From positions 744,001-808,000 of the forward strand of contig NZ_BNED01000005.1 in NCBI RefSeq assembly GCF_016755875.1: DNA of 64,000 nt, in the 5' to 3' direction. The translations under genes were made by a program, and so were the position numbers. Within the stretch, counting starts at the first letter, position 1, and each line of letters starts with the position of its first letter. The notes beneath the pieces are model-generated. The model had not been told where the DNA came from and ran no database searches. It saw only the letters and a list, made by a program, of their open reading frames with translations. Shown here in pieces: positions 8,692 to 17,052 of this stretch. The stretch comes from Streptomyces spororaveus (lineage in GTDB: Bacteria; Actinomycetota; Actinomycetes; Streptomycetales; Streptomycetaceae).

Positions 8692-8861
8692 CGCGTACCT
8701 CCCGGATTCGAATGCGGCCCGCGGAGCGGACCGCGGAGATTGACCGACATGCTGCGGCTGCCCGGAACTGAGCGGCCCATCCAAATTTTCGTCGACCTTC
8801 AGAGGATCAGACGAGTATCGGCCTTTTCCGCTATTCGCGTCCCTGAGCGCACCGGGCCGGC

Positions 8862-9092
8862 TCACACGCGCGGCGCCTGGTCGCCTGCGTTTCCGTCCGG
8901 CGTCTTCCACGAATCACCACGCCCCCGCGCCACGGGATTCTGCTCGGCCGGCCGTACAGGGGCCCGGCGCCGCGCGCTGCGTCGGCTGCCGTACCAGAAC
9001 GCGCCGACCAGAAGGACGACCACCACCACGCCGGCGAACATGAGGAAAAGTGCTCCTTGGCCTTCGGCCGCGAGAATTTCGGTAGGAATCAT
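8862..9092 (-). CDS. DUF6479-like small membrane protein
   Basis: 76 residues. One membrane helix (about 14-33, LFLMFAGVVVVVLLVGAFWY) is followed by an Arg-rich stretch and a short polar tail, the pattern I associate with DUF6479. The ATG at 9092 has only a weak ribosome site. Role unknown. Confidence 0.7.
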   Translation of the reverse strand: MIPTEILAAEGQGALFLMFAGVVVVVLLVGAFWYGSRRSARRRAPVRPAEQNPVARGRGDSWKTPDGNAGDQAPRV

Positions 9093-9290
9093 GGCTCGCG
9101 CCTACCCACAATCGGCGGGCTTACGGGACATCTCCCTCCCGGATTCCCTCCCGGAATTCGCGGCAGGTAACGGGCGGCGGTCGTCGGAGCGGGCCCGCCC
9201 CTCATCGGAAGCTGCACCTCCCCCCGTCACCGAGGCACCGCACGGCCCTGCCCGGTGGTGTGGACGTGCTCAGGTCGGCGTCGGCGCGGG

Positions 9291-9557
9291 TCAGCCCGGC
9301 CAGGTGCCCGTCACGCGACGTGTGGCCACGGCACCCGAGCGGTCGACAGCGGCCTTGACCACGGCGAAAATCGCGCCCTGGAGCGCGGCGGCGATCAGGA
9401 TCTGCTTCCACGAGCGGTCTTCGTCCGTTGCGCTGGGAGCATCGCCTTCTCCCTCGACGGCCTTCCAGAGCTGCTTGAACGCCGCCCCCGCGATCATGCC
9501 GCTGACAGCACCCAGGGCCAGACCCACCGGCTTGTACGCGACCTCGGAGGCTTTCAT
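9291..9557 (-). CDS. DUF4235 membrane protein
   Basis: 88 residues with two hydrophobic helices (KPVGLALGAVSGMIAGAAFK and KQILIAAALQGAIFAVVKAA) separated by an acidic loop, the DUF4235 arrangement. The start overlaps the DUF3618 stop as ATGA. In Streptomyces this gene commonly follows a holin-like gene and DUF3618, and remnants of that order are visible here. Confidence 0.85.
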   Translation of the reverse strand: MKASEVAYKPVGLALGAVSGMIAGAAFKQLWKAVEGEGDAPSATDEDRSWKQILIAAALQGAIFAVVKAAVDRSGAVATRRVTGTWPG

Positions 9558-9931
9558 CGGCTTCGGCGGCTGCGCCGCACCAGCAGAAGGACGACCAGAG
9601 CGGCGCCGCCGGCCACGAGCAGCAGCCTGCGGTGGGCGCGTGCCATGCTCGCGGCCCGGCCCGCCCTGTCCAGAACCGGCCCGGACGTCGTGTCCTTCAC
9701 CAGCCGGGCCGCATGCCGGGTCTTCGTACGGATCTGGTCGGCCGCCACGCCGGCCGTTGCGGCGGCATGTCGCATCATGTCGGCCGTCTTCTCTCTCGCC
9801 TGTGCCTTGATGTCTGCCTTGCCCACCAGCGCCTCGATGGTCTGACCGAGTTCGTCGCGGGTGCGCTCGACCTGCTCGCGCAGCTCGTCGGGGGTGGGTG
9901 TGGCGATATCGGTTCGGGGTTCGTTCGTCAT
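9554..9931 (-). CDS. DUF3618 protein
   Basis: 125 residues. The N-terminal motif PDELREQVERTRDELGQTIEAL is the DUF3618 signature. A helical middle follows, and a C-terminal membrane helix (LLLVAGGAALVVLLLV) ends in basic residues. It is coupled by ATGA to both the broken holin-like ORF upstream and DUF4235 downstream. Thought to be a cell-envelope stress component; no activity is known. Confidence 0.88.
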   Translation of the reverse strand: MTNEPRTDIATPTPDELREQVERTRDELGQTIEALVGKADIKAQAREKTADMMRHAAATAGVAADQIRTKTRHAARLVKDTTSGPVLDRAGRAASMARAHRRLLLVAGGAALVVLLLVRRSRRSR

Positions 9932-10035
9932 CGGAACGCTTTCTCCTTGATCTCGGCCAGATCGGCCTTGACGCTGTCGATGGTCTGCTCCGGGACGGGT
10001 GCGCCTGGCTCGGCGATCCCTCTCACGATGCGCAC
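9928..10035 (-). pseudogene. C-terminal stub of a holin-like (DUF1469-type) protein
   Basis: A 35-codon frame ending PVPEQTIDSVKADLAEIKEK-AFR, matching the C-terminus of the 'phage holin family' proteins that normally precede DUF3618 in Streptomyces. The membrane helices are gone; an in-frame TAG stands about 15 codons above the end of homology. Its stop overlaps the DUF3618 ATG as ATGA, so the original coupling survived the deletion. Confidence 0.65.
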
Positions 10036-10379
10036 GCCGTCGTCATGGCGCGCCTACCCGGTAAATGAACGCGCAGCCACGCCACGGGCCGATGCTTCCG
10101 CGAGGGCGGCGCGGTCCGGTGCGATCACCTCTCCATACGGCGGTGGTCCTGATCGCTCCAGGCGCGGGTTCCACGGGGCCGGACACAGGGTTCGGCGTCC
10201 TCGGGCAGCCCTCAGGGCGGCCATCCAGATCACCAGGGCCAGGCGGCTCCCCGGTGTCACCCACCTGTCCCGGACGCGGGGACGCGCTTCCGCGACTTCC
10301 ACACCGGCGCGACGGAGCCAATGGGGACGGATCACATCGCTTGCGACATCAATAAGGGAGGTGCGGGTAGCCGGACACC
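10036..10379. other. Gene-free junction between two broken genes
   Basis: About 340 bases with no convincing gene on either strand. It lies between the holin stub and the broken flavodoxin gene and probably holds the deletion scar. The first 60 bases carry stops in all useful frames. Confidence 0.5.
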
Positions 10380-10760
10380 ATGGACCCCGACAAGCACACG
10401 CCGCTCCGCGCTGGCGCACTCGTCTGCACCCTGTCCCCCTCCCCCGCGCCTTCCAGCTCCCAGCTGCTGGCCGAACACACGATGGCCGCCCTCGCCGAGC
10501 ACGGTGTCACCGGGAAGACCGTCCGGATTTCCGCCCACGACGTGGAGCCCGGCGTGAAGAGGACAAGGGCGACGGGGACGCCTGGCCGGATACCCGGGAC
10601 GCCATCCCGGGCTGCGACATCCTGATCCTCTCCACGCCCATCCGGCTCGGCCACCCGTCCGGCATCGCCCAGCGGGTCCTGGAGCGGCTGAACGCGGAGA
10701 TCTCCGAGAGCGACGACGAACGCCGCCCCCTACCCGGCGAGCTGACCTGCGGGTCCGCCC
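10380..10760 (+). pseudogene. Frameshifted flavodoxin-family NAD(P)H oxidoreductase
   Basis: The first part reads LVCTLSPSPAPSSSQLLAEH...GKTVRISAHDVEPGV. The next base deletion (GTGAAGAGG where GTGGAAGAG would keep frame) moves the rest to another frame: GDGDAWPDTRDAIPGCDILI then LSTPIRLGHPSGIAQRVLER. Together they form the first 60 percent of a flavodoxin-fold FMN reductase. The sequence dissolves after about 10745, so the C-terminal half is lost. The ribosome site GGGAGG still stands about 25 bases upstream of the ATG. Confidence 0.75.
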
Positions 10761-10839
10761 CCGCACACCGCGCAGCCCGGACCGGAGATGTCACGGCTCT
10801 CGCCCGTCCACCACGTCTACGGTCCCAAGGAGAAGGATC

Positions 10840-13074
10840 ATGAGCAAGCAGCAGTCATCGAACAGCACCGCCAGGAGCGAGCTGCCGGGCAGGCCCGGCC
10901 CCGAGTCTCCGCAGCTGATCGAGCCGACGGAGCCGACGGAACCCCTTCCGCCGAAGCCCGACCAGGACGGCCCCGAGACGGTGGGGCCCACCGGACAGGC
11001 GACAGGGGTGGACCAGGCGCGCGTGGCGCAGAGCGGCGCGTACCTGACGACGGCCCAAGGGACGCGGCTGCCCGACACCGATCACTCCTTGAAGGCCGGA
11101 CCCCGCGGCCCGGTGCTGCTGCAGGACCACCATCTGCGCGAGAAGATCACGCACTTCGACCACGAGCGGATACCGGAGCGGGTCGTCCACGCGCGTGGTG
11201 CCGCCGCTCACGGCGTGTTCCAGGGCTACGGAACGGCCGGGGAGGTGTCAAAGGCCGCGTTCCTCGCCAAGGACGTGGAAACACCGGTGTTCGTGCGCTT
11301 CTCCACAGTCCTCGGCTCGCGCGGCTCCGCCGACACCGTGCGCGACACCCGCGGCTTCGCGACGAAGTTCTACACCGACGAGGGCACCTTCGACCTGGTC
11401 GGCAACAACATCCCGGTGTTCTTCATCCAGGACGCGGTCAAGTTCCCCGACGTCATCCATGCCGCCAAGCCGCATCCGGACCGGGAGATCCCGCAGGCGC
11501 AGAGCGCGCACGACACGTTCTGGGACTTCGTGTCCCTGCACACCGAAGCCACCCACCACACCATCTGGAACATGTCCGACCGCGGGATCCCGAGGTCGCT
11601 GCGGATGATGGAGGGCTTCGGCGTCCACACCTTCCGTCTGGTCAACGCGGCCGACGAGAGCGTGCTGGTGAAGTTCCACTGGAAGCCGAAGCTCGGCGTG
11701 CATTCCCTGGTCTGGGAGGAGGCGCAGATGATCAGCGGGATGGACCCCGACTTCCACCGCCGGGACCTCTTCGACGCCATCGAATCCGGCGCCTTCCCCC
11801 AGTGGGAACTGGGCATCCAGGTCTTTCCCGACACACCGGACCAGACCTTCGAGGGCATCGACCTCCTCGACCCCACCAAGATCGTCCCGGAGGAGCGCTC
11901 GCCCGTGCAGCCCATCGGGCTGATGACCCTCAACGCCAACACCAAGAACTACTTCGCCGAGACCGAGCAGGTCGCCTTCCACCCCGGACACCTGGTCCCC
12001 GGCATCGACGTCACTGACGACCCGCTGCTCGCCGGACGGCTCTTCTCCTACCTCGACACCCAGATCAGCCGCCTCGGCGGCCCCAACTTCGGCCAGATCC
12101 CCGTCAACCGGCCCCACGCCCCCGTCAACGACATGCTCCGCGACGGCATGCACCAGAGCGCCGTCCACACGGGCGTCGCCCCCTACCGGCCCAACAGCCT
12201 CGACGGGGGCTGCCCCTTCCTGGCAGGAGCCGATACCGCCGCCTTCGTCGAAACACCCGTGAAGGTGCCGGAGGCGAGCAAGGTCCGCGAGTCGCCCGCC
12301 TCGTTCTCGGACCACTTCACCCAGCCGCGCCTCTTCTGGCTCAGCATGACCCCGCCCGAGCGCGAACACATCATCGCCGCCTACACCTTCGAACTGGGCA
12401 AGTGCCACGAGCAGGCCGTCAAGGAACGCACCCTGAAGGTGCTCGCTAACATCGATCCGCAGCTGTGCGCACAGGTCGCCACGGGCCTCGGGCTGCCGGC
12501 CCCCGCTGCCACCGTTCCACTCGTCGCGGCCGACCCCAGCCCCGCGCTCTCCCAACTGGGCGGAACCTGGCCGACGGACGGACGTGTGATCGGCATCGTC
12601 GCCGACGCCACGGCCGACCTGAACGGAGTACGCGACTCCCGGCAGGCCGTCCTGGACGCGGGCATGGTGCCCCTCGTCATCGCCCCGACCGGCGCCACTC
12701 TCGGCGACGACAGCGAACCGATCACCGTTCAGCGCACCTTCGCCACCGCCCGCTCCGTCGAATTCGACGCCCTCCTGCTGGCCGGAGTGCCCCAGGCCGG
12801 CGCGGACGCGTACGGCGCCCGCGACGCCAAGGCCGGCACGGCCCGGCCCCCCGAAGCCCCCGACCCGCGCGTACTACTGCTCGTGACCGAGGCGTACCGG
12901 CACGGCAAGGCCATCGGCGGCTGGAGCGGCGCCGAGCACCTCCTCGAACTGTGCGGCATCACGGCAGCCGAACCGGGCATCGCCGTCGCCGACAGCGGCA
13001 GCACGGTCGTGGACGCCCTCGCGGCGGCATTGGGCGAGCACCGGGCCTGGGACCGGTTCCCCGCCGCCCTCTGA
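10840..13074 (+). CDS. katE: Large-subunit catalase KatE (HPII type)
   Basis: 744 residues, the length of HPII-type catalases. AAGGAGAAGG precedes the ATG. A Pro-rich N-terminal extension is followed by the heme catalase core with catalytic His117 (RVVHARG), Asn190 (LVGNNIPVFF) and the heme-ligand tyrosine near 404 (RLFSYLDTQ). The C-terminal 150 residues are the flavodoxin-like domain of large catalases (DGRVIGIVADATADLNGV). It breaks down hydrogen peroxide in the cytoplasm. It stands alone between broken genes and ends at a good terminator. Usually under general stress sigma control; no consensus promoter was confirmed here. Confidence 0.97.
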   Translation: MSKQQSSNSTARSELPGRPGPESPQLIEPTEPTEPLPPKPDQDGPETVGPTGQATGVDQARVAQSGAYLTTAQGTRLPDTDHSLKAGPRGPVLLQDHHLREKITHFDHERIPERVVHARGAAAHGVFQGYGTAGEVSKAAFLAKDVETPVFVRFSTVLGSRGSADTVRDTRGFATKFYTDEGTFDLVGNNIPVFFIQDAVKFPDVIHAAKPHPDREIPQAQSAHDTFWDFVSLHTEATHHTIWNMSDRGIPRSLRMMEGFGVHTFRLVNAADESVLVKFHWKPKLGVHSLVWEEAQMISGMDPDFHRRDLFDAIESGAFPQWELGIQVFPDTPDQTFEGIDLLDPTKIVPEERSPVQPIGLMTLNANTKNYFAETEQVAFHPGHLVPGIDVTDDPLLAGRLFSYLDTQISRLGGPNFGQIPVNRPHAPVNDMLRDGMHQSAVHTGVAPYRPNSLDGGCPFLAGADTAAFVETPVKVPEASKVRESPASFSDHFTQPRLFWLSMTPPEREHIIAAYTFELGKCHEQAVKERTLKVLANIDPQLCAQVATGLGLPAPAATVPLVAADPSPALSQLGGTWPTDGRVIGIVADATADLNGVRDSRQAVLDAGMVPLVIAPTGATLGDDSEPITVQRTFATARSVEFDALLLAGVPQAGADAYGARDAKAGTARPPEAPDPRVLLLVTEAYRHGKAIGGWSGAEHLLELCGITAAEPGIAVADSGSTVVDALAAALGEHRAWDRFPAAL

Positions 13075-13085
13075 TCCGGGCCGGC

Positions 13086-13111
13086 CCCGGCCCCGCCCCG
13101 GGGCCGGGTTT
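13086..13111 (+). terminator. Terminator after the catalase gene
   Basis: CCCGGCCCC (13086-13094), a five-base loop and GGGGCCGGG (13100-13108) are followed by TTT, twelve bases after the katE stop. Confidence 0.75.
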
Positions 13112-13264
13112 CCCCCGGCAGGCCGGGGAAGCGTCAGCGTTCGGCGTAGGGAAGGTCGCCCGTACGAGGCATCGCGCCCGGCCAGCAGTGTCCCCTCCAC
13201 CCCACCGGGTACACGGGGTCAGGGCGATCGGCCGCGCCCCCGACGGACTATCGAAGGAGACCTG

Positions 13265-13732
13265 GTGGACGGGATCGTGCTGCTCAAGGAAGACCACAAG
13301 ACGGTCGAGAAGCTGTTCAAGCAGTTCGAGAAGGCCGGCGACAACGCGTACGCCACGAAGCGGAAGATCGCCGACCAAGTCATCGAAGAACTCACCACGC
13401 ACACCTGGATCGAGGAGAAGATCTTCTACCCCGCTGCCCGCGAGGCCGACCCCGACACCAAGGACCACGTCCTGGAAAGCATCGAGGAGCACCACGTCGT
13501 GCTGTGGATGCTCTCCGAGCTCAAGGGTCTCGACGCGAGCGACGAGCGGTTCGACGCGAAGATGACGGTCCTCATGGAGAACGTCCGCCACCACGTCGAG
13601 GAGGAGGAGAAGGAGTGGTTCCCCGAGGTCCGCAAGGCGATGGGCCGCAACCGCCTCACCGAACTCGGCGAACAGATGGAAGCGGCGAAGAAGACCGCCC
13701 CGTCCGATCCCTTGGCCGTCCCCAGCGCATGA
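13265..13732 (+). CDS. Hemerythrin HHE-domain protein
   Basis: 155 residues. The GTG at 13265 follows GAAGGAG at five bases. A four-helix bundle with diiron ligands is readable: KEDHKTVEKLF, THTWIEEKIFYPAA, EEHHVVLWML and HHVEEEEKEWFPEV. HHE proteins sense or bind O2, NO or iron. Close to the catalase gene, it suits an oxidative-stress role (inference). It carries its own ribosome site and is separated from katE by a terminator. Confidence 0.92.
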   Translation: MDGIVLLKEDHKTVEKLFKQFEKAGDNAYATKRKIADQVIEELTTHTWIEEKIFYPAAREADPDTKDHVLESIEEHHVVLWMLSELKGLDASDERFDAKMTVLMENVRHHVEEEEKEWFPEVRKAMGRNRLTELGEQMEAAKKTAPSDPLAVPSA

Positions 13733-13799
13733 CCCCTCCAGCCGTCCGGACGGCCGCGATCCGAGGGCATGGACACGCCCGCGCGACCGCCCCGGCGGG

Positions 13800-14080
13800 A
13801 GACTGGCCGTTCGGGTGCCCCTGGTGACTGGAGCGGGTCCGTCGGACTGGCCGGGATCGCCCCGGCAGCGGTGGCCGGCTGGGTGGACTGGGCGGACCTG
13901 CCCCCGAACAGGCCCGGGTCGGCCTGGCCCACGCGGCCACGAACGCGGCCGCGGTGGCCTGCTACGCCGTATCCCTGTGACGTCGCGGCTGCGCGGCCGC
14001 CCGGCGAAGGGCCGGCTCTGGTCCCTCGGCGGGCCGGCCGCCGTCGCCGGCGGGCTCCCCTCCCTCCGGGCTCGGCCCTC
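13800..14080 (+). pseudogene. Fragmented DUF2231-type membrane protein
   Basis: Three frames give consecutive pieces of one protein: VGLAGIAPAAVAGWVDWADL, then EQARVGLAHAATNAAAVACY ending in a stop, then RGRPAKGRLWSLGGPAAVAGG. These match the DUF2231 membrane domain often fused to a Rieske protein in Streptomyces. At least two frameshifts and loss of both ends make it dead. Confidence 0.65.
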
Positions 14081-14083
14081 GTT

Positions 14084-14527
14084 TCAGGAGGCGGGCGGCG
14101 TGGCCGTGTGGTCCGGATGGCCGTGGGTGCGGCGGATCGTCTTCAGGCGGGCCTCAAGGAGGTGCTCACGCCCGCCGGCCAGCTCGTCGACGATGTCGCC
14201 TTCCACTGCGGTGAAGGGCCGGTGGTAGGTGGAGTCGTAGGCCTCGATGATCTGGAACGTCCAGTGGCCCGGGATGACGTTGCGGCCCACGATGTCGCGC
14301 TCGACCCGTGCGGCCTGCTCCTCGTGGCCCGCCTCGCGCAGGAGCCGGACGGCGTCGCCGAGCTCGAAGTCCGCGGTCCCGGTCAGCTGGTGGAAACCGT
14401 AGAGGTGTCCGCGGGCCCGCTCCGTGGTCTCCAGAGCCTTCGAGAGCGCGCCCAGGGCGCGCAGTGTCTTCTCGTCGACGCCTTCGGGCACCTGGTGCTC
14501 CGGGTCCATCTCGCGATTGCTGTCCAT
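14084..14527 (-). CDS. Conserved hypothetical protein, helical
   Basis: 147 residues from the ATG at 14527, with GGCAGGAGAT upstream. Sequence such as LSKALETTERARGHLYGFHQ and GRNVIPGHWTFQIIEAYDST appears in a conserved Streptomyces hypothetical family, from memory. It is soluble, acidic and rich in helices and has no known catalytic motif. Transcribed in the same direction as the XRE gene upstream and 110 bases from it. Confidence 0.75.
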   Translation of the reverse strand: MDSNREMDPEHQVPEGVDEKTLRALGALSKALETTERARGHLYGFHQLTGTADFELGDAVRLLREAGHEEQAARVERDIVGRNVIPGHWTFQIIEAYDSTYHRPFTAVEGDIVDELAGGREHLLEARLKTIRRTHGHPDHTATPPAS

Positions 14528-14637
14528 GGTGATCTCCTGCCCTCGAGGCGCCTTCCCGAGCCGTCGATTGAGCCGTACGGAGCAAGGCCTCCTCACGTTC
14601 GATCGGGGTGCGTGAAGCGGTGAAGGGGGTGCGGCGA

Positions 14638-15516
14638 TCACGGCCGGGCGGTCGGCGCTGCGGCGGCCGGCAGCTCCTGCGCGGCGCGGGTGATGAAGCG
14701 GCGGGTGTGCTCCGGGTCCAGGGCCTGGGTCTGAAGGCATTCGAACATGGCGCTGTAGTGCCGCACGTCGGATCGTTTCTCCAGGTAGAGGTCGCTGGTG
14801 AACCGCTCCAGGTACACCGTCCCCGTGGCGGTGTCCGGGAAGTCGAGGATGGAGAACTGTCCGGAGACTCCCGGATGGGATCCCGCGCTGTGCGGGAGGA
14901 CCTGCACGGTGATGTGCGGCTGCTCGCCGAGGCGGTTCAGGTACTCGAGCTGTTCGCGCATGATCTCGGGGCTGCCGACGAGGCGGCGCAGGGCTGATTC
15001 GTCCAGCACGACCCCCAAGCGGAAAGGCCGGGCCGGGTGGTGGGCGCGGGACTGACGGCGCAGCCGTACCTCAAGGCGCACCGCGATCTGTTCCTCCGTG
15101 GCCAGAGGGATCGTTTCCGCGGTGACCGCTGCCGCGTAGGCGGGCGTCTGCAGCAGGCCGGGGATCACCAGGGGTTCGTAGGAGCGGACAGAAGCGGCTG
15201 CCGTCTCCAAGCCGATGTAGACGGCGTAAGGGACTTCCCCGCAGGCGACCCACCAGCCCTGCCGGTTCGCCTCTCTGGCCATTTCCAACAACGAGTCGAT
15301 GACCTGCTGGTCCGTGACCCCGTAGAGGCCGCACAGGTCCCGCACATCGCGCGGGCTGATCCCGCGGCGGCCGGTCTCCAAGTGGCTGACCTTGGGCTGG
15401 GAGATCAACAGGTGCTCAGCCACCTGCGTACTGGTCAGACCGCGGTCCAGACGGAGCCGGCGCAGCTCCGCGCCCAGCCGGCGTCGTCTGACGGTCGGGT
15501 TTCCGTTCACCGCCAC
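14638..15516 (-). CDS. XRE-family regulator with DUF5753 domain
   Basis: 292 residues. The start is a GTG at 15516, ten bases after GGAGG. The N-terminal helix-turn-helix (LGAELRRLRLDRGLTSTQVA, LLISQPKVSHLETGRRGISP) is followed by a DUF5753 domain (IPGLLQTPAYAAAV, PHSAGSHPGVSGQFSILDF). These Streptomyces regulators usually sit next to a small DUF397 gene; none is found here. The target is unknown. Confidence 0.92.
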   Translation of the reverse strand: MAVNGNPTVRRRRLGAELRRLRLDRGLTSTQVAEHLLISQPKVSHLETGRRGISPRDVRDLCGLYGVTDQQVIDSLLEMAREANRQGWWVACGEVPYAVYIGLETAAASVRSYEPLVIPGLLQTPAYAAAVTAETIPLATEEQIAVRLEVRLRRQSRAHHPARPFRLGVVLDESALRRLVGSPEIMREQLEYLNRLGEQPHITVQVLPHSAGSHPGVSGQFSILDFPDTATGTVYLERFTSDLYLEKRSDVRHYSAMFECLQTQALDPEHTRRFITRAAQELPAAAAPTARP

Positions 15517-15866
15517 GGGCGGTCTACCTCCGGCTCGGGACTGTCTGCCAGCCACAGAAATCGCCACGGCCGGGCCCGGGTGCACGCATGCGCCGCGGAA
15601 TGATGATCAACGGGCCCCGCTGTCGAGTGTCACGCGGCGCGAGCGCGACCGCGTGCACAGCCCGAGCAGAGTTCACCCGAATGCCACGGCCCTCCACCTG
15701 TACGCCGGAAAAGACCGCTTATCTGCTGCATCCCGCGCATGGGGACGTAGCTCGTCCTTGCCGTATGACGTTGGGGGGTGTCCGGGCTGGTGCGGGCGGG
15801 CTTTGCGGGGCAGGCTGAAAAGTACAACGCCTGTCGGCGCAACGTTGCGGGAAGGGGGCGCTCGGG
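15517..15866. promoter_or_regulatory. Divergent intergenic region
   Basis: 350 bases between the XRE gene (leftward) and the PRC-barrel gene (rightward). No credible gene. It should hold both promoters; no clear -35/-10 pair was recognised by eye. Confidence 0.4.
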
Positions 15867-16223
15867 ATGATCGGGATCGCGGACATCCGGGAATGGCGTA
15901 CCCACGACGTTGTCGATGCCGCAGGCCACAGGATCGGAGCGCTGGAGGCGGTCTACGTGGACACCAGCACGGACGAGCCGGCCATGGCCACCGTCCTGGT
16001 CGGGCTGCCCACCCGCCGCCACCTGGTCTTCGTCCCGCTGGTCGGCGCGGTCGTGGGGCCCGGCTACGTCAAGGTCGGTTACGACAGGTCGCTGGTGAAG
16101 AAGTGCCCGGCGATCGGGACGGACGACGTCCTGCCCGCCGAGGACGAGGCGGCGGTCTTCGCACACTACGACCTGCCCTATCAGCCCGGCGTGAACGGCG
16201 AGCGGCAGCTCGCCCGCCGCTGA
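15867..16223 (+). CDS. PRC-barrel domain protein
   Basis: 118 residues. AAGGGGG precedes the ATG. The PRC-barrel core is evident: DVVDAAGHRIGALEAVYVDT and RRHLVFVPLVGAVVGPGYVK. Bacterial PRC-barrel proteins are small beta-barrels for protein or RNA contact and are common in actinobacterial stress loci. Followed 28 bases later by a membrane mini-protein, probably in one transcript. Confidence 0.88.
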   Translation: MIGIADIREWRTHDVVDAAGHRIGALEAVYVDTSTDEPAMATVLVGLPTRRHLVFVPLVGAVVGPGYVKVGYDRSLVKKCPAIGTDDVLPAEDEAAVFAHYDLPYQPGVNGERQLARR

Positions 16224-16251
16224 CCGGCCCTTCGAGGAGGTGTCCTACGTC

Positions 16252-16425
16252 ATGACGCTCTTCCTGATTCTCGTCATCGTGGCGATCGTGCTGGGCCTCA
16301 TCGGCGCCGTCGCCGAAGGGCTGTTCTATCTGCTGATCATCGGCATCGCCGTATTCATCGGCGCCCTGGTGTACCTGGTCCTGCACATCCGGCGTTCCGG
16401 CCGGCGCCACCGCACGCTCCGCTGA
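16252..16425 (+). CDS. Small hydrophobic membrane protein
   Basis: 57 residues, almost wholly two membrane helices (LFLILVIVAIVLGLIGAVAE, FYLLIIGIAVFIGALVYLVL) with a basic C-terminus. GAGGAGG is 11 bases before the ATG; a GTG at 16240 is an alternative start but overlaps that ribosome site. Probably co-transcribed with the PRC-barrel gene. Function unknown. Confidence 0.7.
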   Translation: MTLFLILVIVAIVLGLIGAVAEGLFYLLIIGIAVFIGALVYLVLHIRRSGRRHRTLR

Positions 16426-17052
16426 GCCCCGCCGGGGCTTCGGGTACCGGCCTGCCGGGCAGCGTGGCTGGGGGCCTTCGCCCCGCTCGACGTACGGGGC
16501 GAGGGCCTGAATGCTGCGTGGGGCGGTGCGTGAGCCGGGCCGCCTGGTATTGCCGGAGATGAAAAGCGGCCGGAGGTCACCTGCGGATGAACTCACGCCC
16601 GATCCGGCGGAACTGACATCGCTCATCAATTCGACGAGGTCAGTGTTCGAACCCGCACAACAGGAGGAGTGCAATCGCTCCCGATCAGAGCCATATGGAC
16701 TGACGGAAGAACGATCGGCGCGCCCACCCTCCCACAAACTCATGAAATCACCCTCCTGGCGGCACTTCTCCCGCATGGCGGGTTTGAATACATTCCCATA
16801 TGAGCGGCTCCGCCTCGTACGAGTCAATCCGAACCCATCCGGCGGAGAGAATGTCGCATGATAGGCGGGGTGAGTTTTAATATCTTCATCGCGCTGCGCG
16901 GTGCTGAATATGCTTGTAATTCCCCCTCCTTCTCCCTGCCTATTTTTGCCATGCGAATGTTGCTGCGTAATATGCGGCGACAACGACAAGGCTTCCCGGG
17001 CGATCGACAGGAGCCCGGTATGCCACGGCCCCCCTAGGAAGTGGCCCCCTCG
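16426..17052 (+). promoter_or_regulatory. Long AT-richer upstream region of the surface-protein gene
   Basis: About 630 bases without a convincing gene. The last 450 are clearly lower in G+C than the neighbours (for example GTTTTAATATCTTCATC near 16873). Long, AT-richer leaders are frequent ahead of developmentally regulated surface-protein genes. Reading frames here lack ribosome sites and family resemblance. Confidence 0.45.

Noticed and set aside
6691..9810. Open frame of 1039 codons on the plus strand
   Set aside because: Shadow of the methyltransferase-CDGSH-oxidase operon and the DUF6479/DUF4235 genes; no ribosome site or family features.
16511..16861. 116-codon plus-strand ORF in the AT-rich region
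   Set aside because: No ribosome site, mixed codon bias and no recognisable fold.
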